From positions 372,001 through 436,000 of the forward strand of contig NZ_RCCE01000002.1 of assembly GCF_003663885.1 (NCBI RefSeq): a DNA stretch of 64,000 bases. Reading direction: 5' to 3'. Below, piece after piece: positions 33,766 through 44,300 of this stretch (the first letter of the stretch is position 1; each line of letters starts with the position of its first letter). Under the pieces are notes generated by a model, which saw only the letters and a program-made list of their open reading frames with translations, made no database searches and was not told the DNA's origin. This DNA comes from Litoreibacter meonggei (GTDB lineage: Bacteria; Pseudomonadota; Alphaproteobacteria; Rhodobacterales; Rhodobacteraceae). Both the position numbers and the translations under genes were made by a program.

Positions 33766-34739
33766 TACGAAACGTCCCTTATGCGTAGCCGCGGATCAAT
33801 GGCGACGTAAAGAAGGTCCACAATAAGGTTCACGACGACGAAAAAGAACGCGATCACTACCAGATAAACGCCCATAACGGGGATATCGACAAACCGGATC
33901 GATTCCAGAAACAGCAGCCCCATTCCGGGCCACTGAAAGACGCTTTCCGTGACGATGGAAAAGGCGATCACGCCGCCAAATTGTAGCCCGATGATCGTAA
34001 TCACAGGCACCATAGTGTTCGCAAGCGCGTGCCTAAAATACAGTCGACGCATAGGTACGCCGCGTGCCGTGGCAAAGCGGATATAATCCGACCGCATCAC
34101 TTCCATCATCTCCGCACGCACCAGCCGCATGGTCAGCGTCAACTGATACACGCCCAACGTAAACGCAGGCAGGATCAGTGCACGCCAACCGTCGACCGTT
34201 AGAAAGGATGTCTCCCAACCGCCCAATTTCACGGTGCCGCCGCGCCCAAAGGTGGGCAGCCAGCCTAGCTGCACGCCAAAGAAGAAAATCAACATGATAC
34301 CAATGACAAATGTAGGGATAGAAACGCCTACCAATGTCGCCATCAAGATCGCTTGTGTTGCGAACCCACGCGGGCGAAGCGCGGTATAGACACCCGCTGG
34401 AATACCCACGAAGAGCGAGATCAAAAGCGCTACCACGCCAAGCTCCAGCGTTGCCGGAATACGCGTGGCAATCATTTCGGCCACGGGTTGGCGTGTGCGG
34501 TAAGAGAAGCCGAAATCGCCCTTCAACATGTCGCCGGTGAAGCGTGCGAATTGCAGGGCGAAGGAGTCGTTTAGACCCAATTCCTCGCGCAGACGTTCTT
34601 GATCTGCCACCGACGTCTCAACGCCCGTCATCTGCGTAATAGGGTCGCCTACAAAGCGGAACAAGGAGAAGGCCAGAAAGGCAACGGCCAGCATAACAAA
34701 GACCGACTGAACCAGCCGCTTTGCGATGAAATATGCCAC
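33765..34739 (-). CDS. Oligopeptide-type ABC permease, DppB-like
   Basis: A 324-residue permease with the DppB/OppB opening (one N-terminal helix then a periplasmic loop with RFVGDPITQM), about six helices and the coupling loop SDYIRFATARGVPMRRLYFRHAL cut here to its core. It pairs with the DppC-like subunit. It follows the binding-protein gene by 24 bases. Confidence 0.93.
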   Translation of the reverse strand: MAYFIAKRLVQSVFVMLAVAFLAFSLFRFVGDPITQMTGVETSVADQERLREELGLNDSFALQFARFTGDMLKGDFGFSYRTRQPVAEMIATRIPATLELGVVALLISLFVGIPAGVYTALRPRGFATQAILMATLVGVSIPTFVIGIMLIFFFGVQLGWLPTFGRGGTVKLGGWETSFLTVDGWRALILPAFTLGVYQLTLTMRLVRAEMMEVMRSDYIRFATARGVPMRRLYFRHALANTMVPVITIIGLQFGGVIAFSIVTESVFQWPGMGLLFLESIRFVDIPVMGVYLVVIAFFFVVVNLIVDLLYVAIDPRLRIRDVS

Positions 34740-34763
34740 TGCCTTTCTACTTTTCTTTTGCCC

Positions 34764-36341
34764 CTAGTTCACAGTGACCCAGCGAAGCATGAAGAAGTTA
34801 TCTGCCCGTTGTGTCAGGTCGATATTGTCCTTTGCAGCCCAGATAAGCGGTTGGGTGTAGAGCGGAATATAAGCCACCTCATCCTGAGTGATGGACACAA
34901 CCTCATCGACCAAAGCTTGGCGCGCCTCAGGATCAATCTCTTGTTGGATCATCGGCAATAGTTCATCCACACGCGCGTTGGAGTAGTTGCCGAAATTCCA
35001 TGACCCCAACTTCCGCTCGTCATCCTGACTGTGCATCAAGAAGCGGATCGGATGCTCCATGTCAAAGGTGCCCGGCGACCAACCAAGCAAGTACATGTCA
35101 AAATCATCTTCGCGCAATTGTGGCCAGTAGTCGCGAACGGGACCGGTCGACAGCTCTGCCTTGAGACCCACAGCGGCGAACATCGACGCTGCAGCACGGC
35201 ACAGCGCCTCATCGTTGATGTAGCGGTCGTTGGTGCATTTCAGCCCGAAGCTGAAGCCATCGGGGTATCCAGCCTCGGCCAGTAGCGCCTTGGCTTTGGC
35301 CGGATCAAATTCCGGTCGGTCCGAATTGGCTTCCGAATACCCGGAGATGCCAGCGGGAACCAACTGGCTCGCCGCTTCGATTTTGCCGCGAAACAGAACC
35401 CGATCAATGGACGCCATATCAATTGCATGGGCCGCCGCCAGACGGACACGCGGGTCGGTGAACGGGTTCACGTCGGTGACGTCTGAAGAGTACAGCAGCT
35501 TGTCATGCTCATGTCCGAAGCCGAACATGATGACGCGGGTCTCCTCGCCTTCGAGCACCTTAAAGCCGTCACGGCTCTCGACTTGGGCCACGTCTTGCAA
35601 CGGGATCGGCTGGATGAAGTCGATTTCACCCGACAAAAGTGCGGCCAGACCGGTGGCCGCGTTGCCGATTGGGGTGAACGTCGCCTCGGTCACGTTATGG
35701 GCTGCCTCATCCCACCATCCGGCATGCGGTGCCAGCACGGTTTTCACGCCCGGATCTCGGGTGGCCACGGTAAACGGGCCGGTGCCGTTAACATTCAGCG
35801 TAGCGAAGTTCTCCGCATCACGAGCGGGCAAAGCAGCATCGTTAGATGTCGCCCAGTCTTTGTCGAGGATCATGAAGTTCGCGATTGAAGACGGGAATAA
35901 AGGGTTTGGCGCAGAGGTCACAAAATCAATGGTAAACTCATCAACGACACGGACTTGGGTCACAGGAGCAAACCACGAGCGCACGTCCGCTGCCTCGTTA
36001 GAGGCGCGCTCATACGAGAACATCACATCCTCGGCGGTAAACGCCGAGCCATCTTGAAAGGTTACACCTTGGCGCAAGTTAAACCGCCAACCGTTTTCCC
36101 CGCCGAGTGGCTCCCAAGATGTGGCCAGCGATGGCTCAATCGACATATCCCGGCCTCGGCGCACGAGGCCCTCATAGATGTTGTTCAAGAACGATAGTAC
36201 CGGCGCCGAGTTAACCGCATGAGGGTCCATCGTTTGCGGATCGGTGGTGGAGGCCCACTTGAAGGCTTCGGCTTGCGCACTCAGCGCGGTCAGCGACAAT
36301 GCCCCGCCAAGCAATAGTGATTTCCCTATGGTACTTCTCAT
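34764..36341 (-). CDS. ABC transporter substrate-binding protein, family 5
   Basis: A 525-residue periplasmic receptor of the SBP_bac_5 family, with a signal peptide (about residues 1-22, cut after AQA) and the typical WASTTDPQTMDPHAVNSAPV opening. These receptors bind peptides, glutathione, nickel complexes or sugars; the ligand is unknown. I start at 36341 with AGGAGAG four bases upstream, not at the earlier in-frame ATG. It is the first gene of the operon, divergent from another binding-protein gene at 36663. Confidence 0.93.
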   Translation of the reverse strand: MRSTIGKSLLLGGALSLTALSAQAEAFKWASTTDPQTMDPHAVNSAPVLSFLNNIYEGLVRRGRDMSIEPSLATSWEPLGGENGWRFNLRQGVTFQDGSAFTAEDVMFSYERASNEAADVRSWFAPVTQVRVVDEFTIDFVTSAPNPLFPSSIANFMILDKDWATSNDAALPARDAENFATLNVNGTGPFTVATRDPGVKTVLAPHAGWWDEAAHNVTEATFTPIGNAATGLAALLSGEIDFIQPIPLQDVAQVESRDGFKVLEGEETRVIMFGFGHEHDKLLYSSDVTDVNPFTDPRVRLAAAHAIDMASIDRVLFRGKIEAASQLVPAGISGYSEANSDRPEFDPAKAKALLAEAGYPDGFSFGLKCTNDRYINDEALCRAAASMFAAVGLKAELSTGPVRDYWPQLREDDFDMYLLGWSPGTFDMEHPIRFLMHSQDDERKLGSWNFGNYSNARVDELLPMIQQEIDPEARQALVDEVVSITQDEVAYIPLYTQPLIWAAKDNIDLTQRADNFFMLRWVTVN

Positions 36342-36662
36342 AACGCTCTCCTGAATGATAATAGCGCGCAAGCCTGCGCTTTATCTACAATACGTCAAGG
36401 ACGATTAGGATTCTGACGATAAGTTGAAGTGATCAAATTCTGAAATTTGGCCACGGCTCTGCCAGTTAACAGACGCGGCCTCGGTGATCGAAACACCGCG
36501 CAAAGCTAGGCTGTCATGACATCGGACGTGATTAGCCCGCGATTTGGCGCTGTGCCTTCATGCTGATTGAACAAACTGAAGGAACCCGTAGACTAACCTT
36601 CATACGGAGAGTTCAACTCGCCGCGAAAATTGCACAACAGCAATGCTACAAGGGAGAAAACT
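36342..36662. promoter_or_regulatory. 321-base divergent promoter region between two ABC operons
   Basis: No gene fits here. The gap separates two binding-protein genes transcribed away from each other, so it should contain both promoters. The AT-rich block around 36400-36450 and the segment 36560-36620 are the likeliest promoter sites. I saw no operator repeat strong enough to name, and no regulator gene is next to either operon. Confidence 0.5.
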
Positions 36663-37469
36663 ATGACACTCAAAACGATCAAGATGCTGGCGACAGTGGT
36701 TGTCGCCTCGACAATTGGACTGGCCTCCGCATCGGCCGACGTCCTCGATACGATCAAGGAGCGCGGCAAACTGATTGTCGGCGTCAAAGCCGACTATAAA
36801 CCCTACGGCTTCTTGGACACGTCCGGAGCCGTTATCGGCATCGAGCCTGACCTTGCCTCAGATGTCGCCGCCAAGCTTGGAGTGGAGGTTGAGTTCGTAC
36901 CTGTGGTCAGCTCAAACCGGATGCAATTTCTGGAGCAGGGCAAAATTGACCTGATGATTGCCACGATGACCGACAAGCCGGACCGTCGCGATGTCGTTTT
37001 GATCCCCGACCCTAACTACTACTCCTCCGGAACCAATATTCTATCGCTGAAAAGCCTTGGTCTGAAAGAATGGGAAGACCTCCGTGGCAAACCGGTCTGC
37101 GGCATTCAGGGCGCATTTTACAATAAAGCAACGTCGCAAAACTACGGCGCTGAAATCGTGGCCTTCAAAGGCACTGCCGAAGCCTATTCCGCGTTGAAAG
37201 CAGGCAACTGCGCGGCGTTCGTTTACGATGACAGCGCAATTGTTGCGAAAACCAATGATCCGGAATGGGCAGACTACGAAATGCCGTTGCCAACAATTGA
37301 CGACGCGCCATGGGGGCTGGCCGTCCAGCTGGGTGAAGGCAATTTCGCCGCGTTGATGAGCGAGATGATCGTCGACTGGCACAAGTCCGGGCGCATCCTT
37401 GAGTTGGAAACAAAATGGGGTGTCGCTAATACGCCGTTCGCCAAAGCAATGAATGAAAAGTATAAGTAA
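36663..37469 (+). CDS. Amino-acid-type ABC transporter substrate-binding protein
   Basis: A 268-residue periplasmic receptor of family 3 (polar amino acids), with a signal peptide (about residues 1-25) and the opening VLDTIKERGKLIVGVKADYKPYGFLD. The segment DLMIATMTDKPDRRDVV holds the arginine region that grips the ligand alpha-carboxylate. AGGGAGA precedes the ATG. It begins a four-gene operon with two permeases and an ATPase. A hairpin follows at 37481-37500. The specific amino acid cannot be read off. Confidence 0.92.
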   Translation: MTLKTIKMLATVVVASTIGLASASADVLDTIKERGKLIVGVKADYKPYGFLDTSGAVIGIEPDLASDVAAKLGVEVEFVPVVSSNRMQFLEQGKIDLMIATMTDKPDRRDVVLIPDPNYYSSGTNILSLKSLGLKEWEDLRGKPVCGIQGAFYNKATSQNYGAEIVAFKGTAEAYSALKAGNCAAFVYDDSAIVAKTNDPEWADYEMPLPTIDDAPWGLAVQLGEGNFAALMSEMIVDWHKSGRILELETKWGVANTPFAKAMNEKYK

Positions 37470-37480
37470 GCGATCTGATT

Positions 37481-37500
37481 GGCGGGGCTTTTGCCCCGCC
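37481..37500 (+). other. Strong hairpin between binding-protein and permease genes
   Basis: GGCGGGGC (37481-37488) and GCCCCGCC (37493-37500) form a perfect 8-bp stem with a TTTT loop, 11 bases after the stop. No T-run follows, so it is more likely a 3' mRNA stabiliser that keeps the receptor message in excess than a full terminator. Confidence 0.7.
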
Positions 37501-37528
37501 GTCTACATGATCATCGGAGCATCCTTGA

Positions 37529-38272
37529 ATGGAATTTTTCTTTGACTGGTTCCGCGTTCTCAATCAGGAGACGGGGGTCAATCTGCCTTTTCTCTATGAC
37601 AGCTACGACCGCAACCGGATATTCAATGGCTTTCTGACGACGATCTGGCTGTCGCTTGTCTGCCTGTTTTTTTCGGTCATCATCGGAGTGATTGGTGCTT
37701 GGTTACAGGCGTCTTCGTTCAAAATAACCCGGCGCATCGTCAACGGTTACATCCAGCTGTTTCGCAATACGCCGCCGCTGGTACAGCTATATTTTTTCTA
37801 TTTCGCCATCGGAACAATGCTACCCCGTGTGGAGAATGACTGGGGTGGTCAATCGCCACTTCTGGGCAGCTTTGCCTGGGCGGCCATATCCTTGTCGTTC
37901 TTTGCAGGCGCGTTCAACGTCGAAATCTTCCGCTCAGGTATTGAAGCCGTACCGAAATCCACCGTCGAGGCCGCCGAGGCCTTGGGCTTTTCAAAACTCC
38001 AGATTTACAAAGACATTACGCTCCCGCTGGCCTTCCGTGTGGTTCTGCCTGCGCTCAACAACAATTTGGTCAATTTGGTCAAGACAACCACGCTGGCCTA
38101 CGCCATCGCCGTGCCTGAATTGCTGTACGAGGCCAATCAGATTTGGTCGGATAATGTGAATGTCACCGAAATGATGATCTTCCTGTTACTTGCCTATTTC
38201 GTACTTGTCGGCGTCCTCGTAGGCGGCATGAACCGCTGGGAACGGTCGATGAAAATTCCGGGGTATGGCTAA
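37529..38272 (+). CDS. Amino-acid ABC transporter permease 1
   Basis: A 247-residue HisM/HisQ-type permease with about five helices. It carries the typical IQLFRNTPPLVQLYFFYF entry motif and the coupling loop VEAAEALGFSKLQIYKDITLP. It pairs with the permease encoded immediately downstream; its stop and the next ATG are adjacent (TAAATG). Confidence 0.92.
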   Translation: MEFFFDWFRVLNQETGVNLPFLYDSYDRNRIFNGFLTTIWLSLVCLFFSVIIGVIGAWLQASSFKITRRIVNGYIQLFRNTPPLVQLYFFYFAIGTMLPRVENDWGGQSPLLGSFAWAAISLSFFAGAFNVEIFRSGIEAVPKSTVEAAEALGFSKLQIYKDITLPLAFRVVLPALNNNLVNLVKTTTLAYAIAVPELLYEANQIWSDNVNVTEMMIFLLLAYFVLVGVLVGGMNRWERSMKIPGYG

Positions 38273-39109
38273 ATGACGTTCAAGACTGACCTTCCGGTTA
38301 TGATGCCGGTCAAACCCCATGAGCCGGAGCCGTTTTTGCGTCTCAAGTTGTGGCATGTTGTGCCGATTGCGTTGCTGTGCATCGTCGGCACTACCCTGGC
38401 ATTTGCAGCGGACGGGGACGCGAAGCAATCGCCGCTCGCCGTTTTGATGAACTGGGCACCGCTGTTGTTACGTGGGTTCATCTTTAACTTGGTGATCTCG
38501 GTCAGTGCGATGGCCTTGGGCACCGCTGTCGGCGCCTTACTTGGCTTGGGGCAAATCTCTCCGAACCGTATCATGAGCGGGGGCTCTTGGTTTGTGACGC
38601 AATTCTTTCGCAACGCACCGTGGCTTGTCTTGCTCTTTTTTGCGATGTTCTTACTCCCGTTTGAGCTGTCGATTTTAGGTCTGAAAATACCCTTTCCTGA
38701 TTGGTTCAAAGCCATCCTTGGGTTGTCTTTGCCCGTGATGGCCAACGTGTCAGAGATCGTTCGTGGCGCGGTTAAATCATTGCCAAGCGGTCAGTGGGAA
38801 GCCGCAGAAAGTCTCGCCTACACCCGCCGCCAGACGCTTTGGCTCATCATCTTGCCGCAATGCGTCAAACGGATGTTGCCACCTTGGATGAACTTGTACT
38901 CCATCCTGACAATGGCGACTGTTCTCGCTTCCATAGTTGGGGTCTCTGAAGTCATGACGTTGACAGGTCGCGCCTTGTCAGCCGAAGGGGGGCGTCCTGA
39001 ACTGTTGGCACCATTCTATGGCTTCGTGTTGTTGCTGTTCTTCGTCTATTGCTATCCGATCGCGCGGTACACTGTGCGGCTGGAAAAGAAATTCGCCGTG
39101 ATCAACTAA
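38273..39109 (+). CDS. Amino-acid ABC transporter permease 2
   Basis: A 278-residue HisM/HisQ-type permease with an N-terminal extension of about 60 residues that includes one additional hydrophobic segment. FFRNAPWLVLLFF and the coupling loop WEAAESLAYTRRQTLWLIIL are present. It forms the heterodimeric channel with the preceding protein. Confidence 0.92.
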   Translation: MTFKTDLPVMMPVKPHEPEPFLRLKLWHVVPIALLCIVGTTLAFAADGDAKQSPLAVLMNWAPLLLRGFIFNLVISVSAMALGTAVGALLGLGQISPNRIMSGGSWFVTQFFRNAPWLVLLFFAMFLLPFELSILGLKIPFPDWFKAILGLSLPVMANVSEIVRGAVKSLPSGQWEAAESLAYTRRQTLWLIILPQCVKRMLPPWMNLYSILTMATVLASIVGVSEVMTLTGRALSAEGGRPELLAPFYGFVLLLFFVYCYPIARYTVRLEKKFAVIN

Positions 39110-39118
39110 GGAAATGAT

Positions 39119-39865
39119 ATGAGTTGGACCCCTGCCGATCCGATGGTGTCTATCAAGGATGTGCACAAGTCTTTTGGTGACCTGAAAGTCCTGAACGGTG
39201 TGTCTCTTGATGTGATGAAGGGCGATGTGATCTGCATAATTGGCCCCTCGGGGTCAGGCAAATCTACCCTTATTCGCTGTGTAAACGCATTGAACGACAT
39301 TCAGCAAGGTTCGATCCTTGTCGAGGGTCAGGAGGTTAATGATCCCGCCCTCGACAAGCTGGAACTGCGCAAGAAGGTCGGGATGGTGTTTCAGCAATAC
39401 AATCTATTTCCACACAAGACTGCTTTGCAAAACGTCATGATGGCCCCGGTCAGAGTTCTAAAGCGAGATAAGGTTGAGGCAGAAAAGCAAGCGCGGGACT
39501 TGTTGGCCAAGGTTCGCCTGCAAGGAAAAGAAGACGCGTTCCCCGGAGAATTGTCCGGTGGACAACAACAACGTGTCGCCATCGCACGCTCTCTTGCGAT
39601 GCAACCAGATGTGATCCTGTTCGACGAAGTCACTGCGGCGCTGGATCCCGAAACCGTCGGCGAAGTTTTGCAGACGATCAAAGACCTCGCAGAAGACGGC
39701 ATGACCTGCATCCTTGTCACACACGAGATGGGCTTTGCCCGCGAAGTGGCCGACCACATTTATTTCACCGACCGAGGCGTCATCGTAGAGCACGGCCCGC
39801 CCGCTATCTTCTTTGACAACGCTACAGATCCAAGAACCAAGGAATTCCTGAGCCAAATTTTGTAG
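39119..39865 (+). CDS. Amino-acid ABC transporter ATPase
   Basis: A 248-residue polar-amino-acid-type ATPase (GlnQ/HisP-like). Walker A is [13 protein letters not shown], the signature LSGGQQQRVAIARSLA, and Walker B ILFDEVTAALDPE, where the usual DEPTSALD proline is replaced by Val, a variant that should not disturb the catalytic Glu. AAGGAAATGAT precedes the ATG. It is the last gene of the operon; the next gene is convergent, 37 bases on. Confidence 0.93.
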   Translation: MSWTPADPMVSIKDVHKSFGDLKVLNGVSLDVMKGDVICIIGPSGSGKSTLIRCVNALNDIQQGSILVEGQEVNDPALDKLELRKKVGMVFQQYNLFPHKTALQNVMMAPVRVLKRDKVEAEKQARDLLAKVRLQGKEDAFPGELSGGQQQRVAIARSLAMQPDVILFDEVTAALDPETVGEVLQTIKDLAEDGMTCILVTHEMGFAREVADHIYFTDRGVIVEHGPPAIFFDNATDPRTKEFLSQIL

Positions 39866-39902
39866 CGCGGCAGCTTGGTGTCATCGCTGTTCCATCGCAG
39901 CT

Positions 39903-41042
39903 TTACTGAAACGTTTCAGGGAAAAAGAACGTCTGGGCCGGGACGCTCAATCCTGGTTGGCCGCTGGGGGTGTCGGCTGCAAGAACGATACCGGCGTCCG
40001 CGTCAGTTGAGAACCAGAAATGGAGATCCCAAAGGCGTGGATGCCAAACAGCTGGGAGCACCGACACGGGGTTATCAACTTGGGGTGCAGGATCCGGCTG
40101 ATAGGGCGGGCTTCCGGGGATTTGGGCCGGTGTGTTCGGCCCGCCGGGCAATGCGATAGGCGTTTGCCCCGGCACGCTCTCGTTTGGTGCTGTGCGGTGA
40201 AACCCGCCGTCTCGCAGATGATAGCCTGCTTCGTGCAAAAACCAGTTCTCCGACGGGATACACCCCATTCGTGGACGGCGTTGGGCATTGATGTGAAGCG
40301 CGCCATATGCGGCACCAATCAACGTGTAAGGCTCATCGGAGGTCGCGTCGGTGATATCGACCACATCATTTGATTGCGGCGAATATAGCAGCAAGGCAGG
40401 TACACCCGGCTGGATATTATTGTAGCGGGCGTCATGAACTTTCAACGCGGTCTGAGCAACAGTCGCCGTGTGTGAATAGGGAACCCCCTGCCCTTCCAAC
40501 GAAACCGGCCCCAAATGCGCAGGAGAAAGCGCGTAAGCGGGATGGATGTTTTGGCCGCTTTGTTGCCGTAGCAACGTCATGGTCTGAAACACTTGGGCCA
40601 ACGTCGCCTCGATTGACGCGTCCGAGCAAGCCACGATGCGCCTGTGCGGCTCGCGCGTGTTTGGGACAGAATAGGCAGTACGGGTCTCATCACTACCTTG
40701 CTTGCGATACTTTACGCCCCAGACATAGAACAGTGAATCTGCTTTCCAGAAAGTCGGTGCCTCCGTTACCAAAGCCCGCCAAGCCCCAGCTTGTGATCCG
40801 GCTTCAACCTGCTCTGCCTCAACGCGATTGGCAGCCGTCATATCGGGCCAATAATGTCGCGCGTAGCTTACCCAGACCTCCTCGATGATAAAGTCGTCAT
40901 CCACGACAAGTGTCGCGTTAAAATACTGCGTATTGTCTTCCCAATTCTGTGTTTCGTCAGCAACAAGAACGGGGGCAGAACACCCTGAGACAAAAATAAC
41001 CACAGCACAGATTAAAAAGTGAAAAACTTGGAACTTTGACAT
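39903..41042 (-). CDS. Predicted lipoprotein of unknown function
   Basis: A 379-residue protein starting MSKFQVFHFLICAVVIFVSG with a cysteine next, so a type II signal with lipobox VSGC: it should be lipid-anchored. I start at 41042, where GAGGAG lies seven bases upstream, rather than at the earlier in-frame ATG. The mature part has several Trp-rich segments (WVSYARHYWPDM, SLFYVWGVKYRKQG), ENWFLHEAGYHLRDGGFH, a Pro-rich stretch near residues 315-345, and the ending LHFWFSTDADAGIVLAAD. I do not recognise the family. It is divergent from the giant-protein operon at 41342 and may be part of the same module. Confidence 0.7.
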   Translation of the reverse strand: MSKFQVFHFLICAVVIFVSGCSAPVLVADETQNWEDNTQYFNATLVVDDDFIIEEVWVSYARHYWPDMTAANRVEAEQVEAGSQAGAWRALVTEAPTFWKADSLFYVWGVKYRKQGSDETRTAYSVPNTREPHRRIVACSDASIEATLAQVFQTMTLLRQQSGQNIHPAYALSPAHLGPVSLEGQGVPYSHTATVAQTALKVHDARYNNIQPGVPALLLYSPQSNDVVDITDATSDEPYTLIGAAYGALHINAQRRPRMGCIPSENWFLHEAGYHLRDGGFHRTAPNESVPGQTPIALPGGPNTPAQIPGSPPYQPDPAPQVDNPVSVLPAVWHPRLWDLHFWFSTDADAGIVLAADTPSGQPGLSVPAQTFFFPETFQ

Positions 41043-41341
41043 GAATTGGCTCCTCAAATATTCAAGTAGCATATCACGTTTGGCGCTCCGCGTTTCAGAG
41101 TTCTCAAAAACGTCAATCTTCAAAATAATGGCGCCGCAGCTCACCAAATTCTGGAGAAGACTCGACCGAAAGGATCATTTAATCTCGCTGTCGCTTCATA
41201 GATTTAGCGCAAGGCCAAGACTTTGCTTGCTAATCCAAGGCATCAGCGGAAAATGGCTTACCTAGCGTAAACCATTAGCTGGAATCGGCTCACCCGTGTA
41301 TTCTAATCCCTATATTAAAAACAATTTTATGGGTGCTTGCT
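41043..41341. promoter_or_regulatory. 299-base divergent gap between lipoprotein and giant-protein genes
   Basis: It contains no credible gene. It is more AT-rich than the flanks, particularly at 41290-41330, just before the giant operon. It should hold both promoters, which would allow the lipoprotein and the two giant proteins to share control. Confidence 0.45.
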
Positions 41342-44300
41342 ATGGCAATAAGACCCACCTTCCGCTCGCTTTCCGGGCTGTCTATTGGTTCAGAATTACC
41401 GATCCGTGCCGTCACGTCGACAGGTGCAATAATTGCAGCAGCGGAAGCAAATTTTGGCGACCTTTTCAAATTCCCATTTAAACCAGACGTGATCAAAAAT
41501 ATTTTCGAACCTTCACGACTGGGCGACTCCGTGTTGCGCGTGGATGATCTTTTGGCGATCCGAATAGAGTTACGGAATTGCGATATTAATCCCGGACCGC
41601 CGCCGGTAATTCGCAAGAATGCCCGCGGTGCCGGTCGGTTAATTTTACACTTTCCTCCGCAAGCAATTACCGAAGAAACATTTTTTGAAAGGCCACCGCC
41701 GGGGATAAGTGACCCTAAAGAGGGGGATCCGGACCATCCTGCTCATAGGGGGGAAGACAAACCCGAACCGGGAAGCGGGGATGATAATCTGCGCGAACCC
41801 CCAATCCGAGCCCGGATTGCCGATGAATCGCGCTTGGTCTTCGACGTACCTGCAGACCTCGATATTGAGTACTCTCTGAAAGGCGTTCTAACGGCGGTTC
41901 AGGATTTGAAACCCGTGGTCGCGGCCAATGCCAAGGCGAATGTGAAGCCTGGAAAATTCATCAAAGTCAAAGATTTGCTGAATGTCGCGGCACTAAATGC
42001 GATGTCGATAAAATCCAGAGCGGCCTTGTCATCGCATGTTGCTTCGTCTGTGCGGCTGGCCGCTCAAGGCAACCGGATGTCCACGATCCGAATGCGTCAG
42101 TCGACCAGCAATACCAAAGCGCTAAACCGCATTACTGACCGATCCATATTGGATGCCGGGATCAGCATTCGAACAGGGCCAAAGCCGCGCAACCCGTCGC
42201 AAACACAAACAGCAATTGAAATCCCGTGGCGGCTGATCCTGTCACCTCATACCGGCGCGCGCTGGCGGCACGCGACCGATCCGGCGCACTCCACGGCCAC
42301 CAATCACACGGAACTGTGGCATACCCGCATGGTCACACCCCATAGCGACGGCACCGAAGTTATGCCCCCCTATGAGGACCCCAATCGCACGGTACGGGCG
42401 ATCTGGGCAAAGAGCGGAAGCGGCTTGGAGCAGGCCAATCCGGTAATGACGAGCGATATGCCGGGCAGTTCCGACGACTTGCCAGCGCCAAATACGGTGC
42501 CGTTCCGCCAACCGCTCGATGATTTTGACCGCTTCCAGATCGCGCATCTGTCGTCAAATTTCTCGGTGAGCAATTACAAACCGGAGCCGATCGACACGAA
42601 GACCCTGATGCTATCGTCTCTGGGGGGGTGGTTGGACAGCCGCGGCTCATGGGATCCACTTGGCATCTCGGTGGAGGAATGGGTGCATCGCGCGTCCATG
42701 GCTCGCGACCACTACGTCAAAGTAGTCTATCGCGGCTTTCTGGCACCGTTCGGTCATCGCGTTTCATTGGTCAAAGTGTCCGAACGAAAATTCCACAAAG
42801 ACACCGACGGCAAATCGCCCGATCTAAGCCAACACGCCTATATCCGTCAGCGGTTCTTTATCGTGATCCGCGAACATCGCCGCGCGTTTGACGATGATGC
42901 GTTTCAGGCCACCAGCAGCGTTGATGGAAGCGTCAACTACGCGCGGCAATTCCCATTTGCCGAAGTCGAGATACTGACCGACAAAACGCCTGACCTAGAC
43001 CTGCCAAGCGATACTGAGATTAACGGCAAAGGACAGCTGTTTTTCTGGCCACATGTCGGCGATCAGCCGTTCATGTTCCAATGCGCCGCAACCGATCTGG
43101 ACGGGCGGAGAGTCCAGTTCGAGCTGCCGATGATCTTTATGGACAACTCAATGGCCTGTCCGCGTACATTAAGCGGTGACAAGTTGATACCCGCTTGGGA
43201 TTTGGCGCAAAACAACGCCGCCGATGCGGCCACCGAATACAACGCCAATGGCGCGTTCAATTCGGTTGATTTCGGGTTTCAGAAGCTGTCGATGGCGACC
43301 ACGTCCAAGCCCGGCGACACTGCAGTCGACGCCAAGGAAGTTATCTTTAACGTCGAGGCGCCAGAACGTCCAAGCCCGGGAAGTGATGCGACCAATAACC
43401 CGACGCTGCGCAGTTATAGCGCCGATCTGACCCGACCACTTTTCGTCCCCAAGCTGTTTCAGGTAGAGGCCAAACTCGGGCCTGTCGCTCACCTCACTGG
43501 GTCGGCAAAGACCAACAAGTTACAATGGAACGGTCAGTACCTTCGTGTCGGGTTTAACACCGATATGGGCGCACCAGAAAACGACCGCAATATTGGCGAG
43601 GTGTTTGCGGATATCATTCAGACCGGCAGCACGATGGGAAAAATGGATTTCTCCTCTCAGGGGGACAAGTCCGGCGGGTTCATGCAACCGAACTTACGCC
43701 CGCTGGCATTGTCGCGGATGGCAGGGCCGGTCATGTCCGACGTCACCGAATTTGCCAAAGGCAAGCTTGAGGAAGGGGCGGGTTTCCCGACCTCACCCAG
43801 CGATCTGCCTTTGCCACTGCTGTTTGGCTGTATCCCGCTTGGTGATTTGATCGAAGCTGTGAGCAACATTGCCGGTGACGGCGAAAAAGTTCCGAAATTT
43901 GTGTCAGAAGCAGGTACGCAGGTCGAGACGTTCGTATCTACGCTGCTGCGCTTGTTTACCTTGGCGATTGACCTGCCCAAGGCCCCGCTCAGCACTGCGC
44001 AAGGTGCGCTGGAGCAGGTATTTGCGACGGTCGAGGACCTGGTTCAACAGGCTGGCGTCGTTGCCGATACCGCGCAGGATCTGATCGACCGGCTGAACGA
44101 GCTGAAAGCGCTGGTGCAATCGATCAAAGCCAAGATCGAAGCCGCCGCCAATGTGGATGTCGGGTCCATCGACACATCACCTGATTTCGCCGCCGCATTG
44201 GCCGAAATACCGGCTATTCAGACCAAGATCACTGAAGTCATCAACGTCCTTAATGGCCCCCTAGGCCAGCAGCTTCCAGCCAATATCCGCCAGCAAGTCA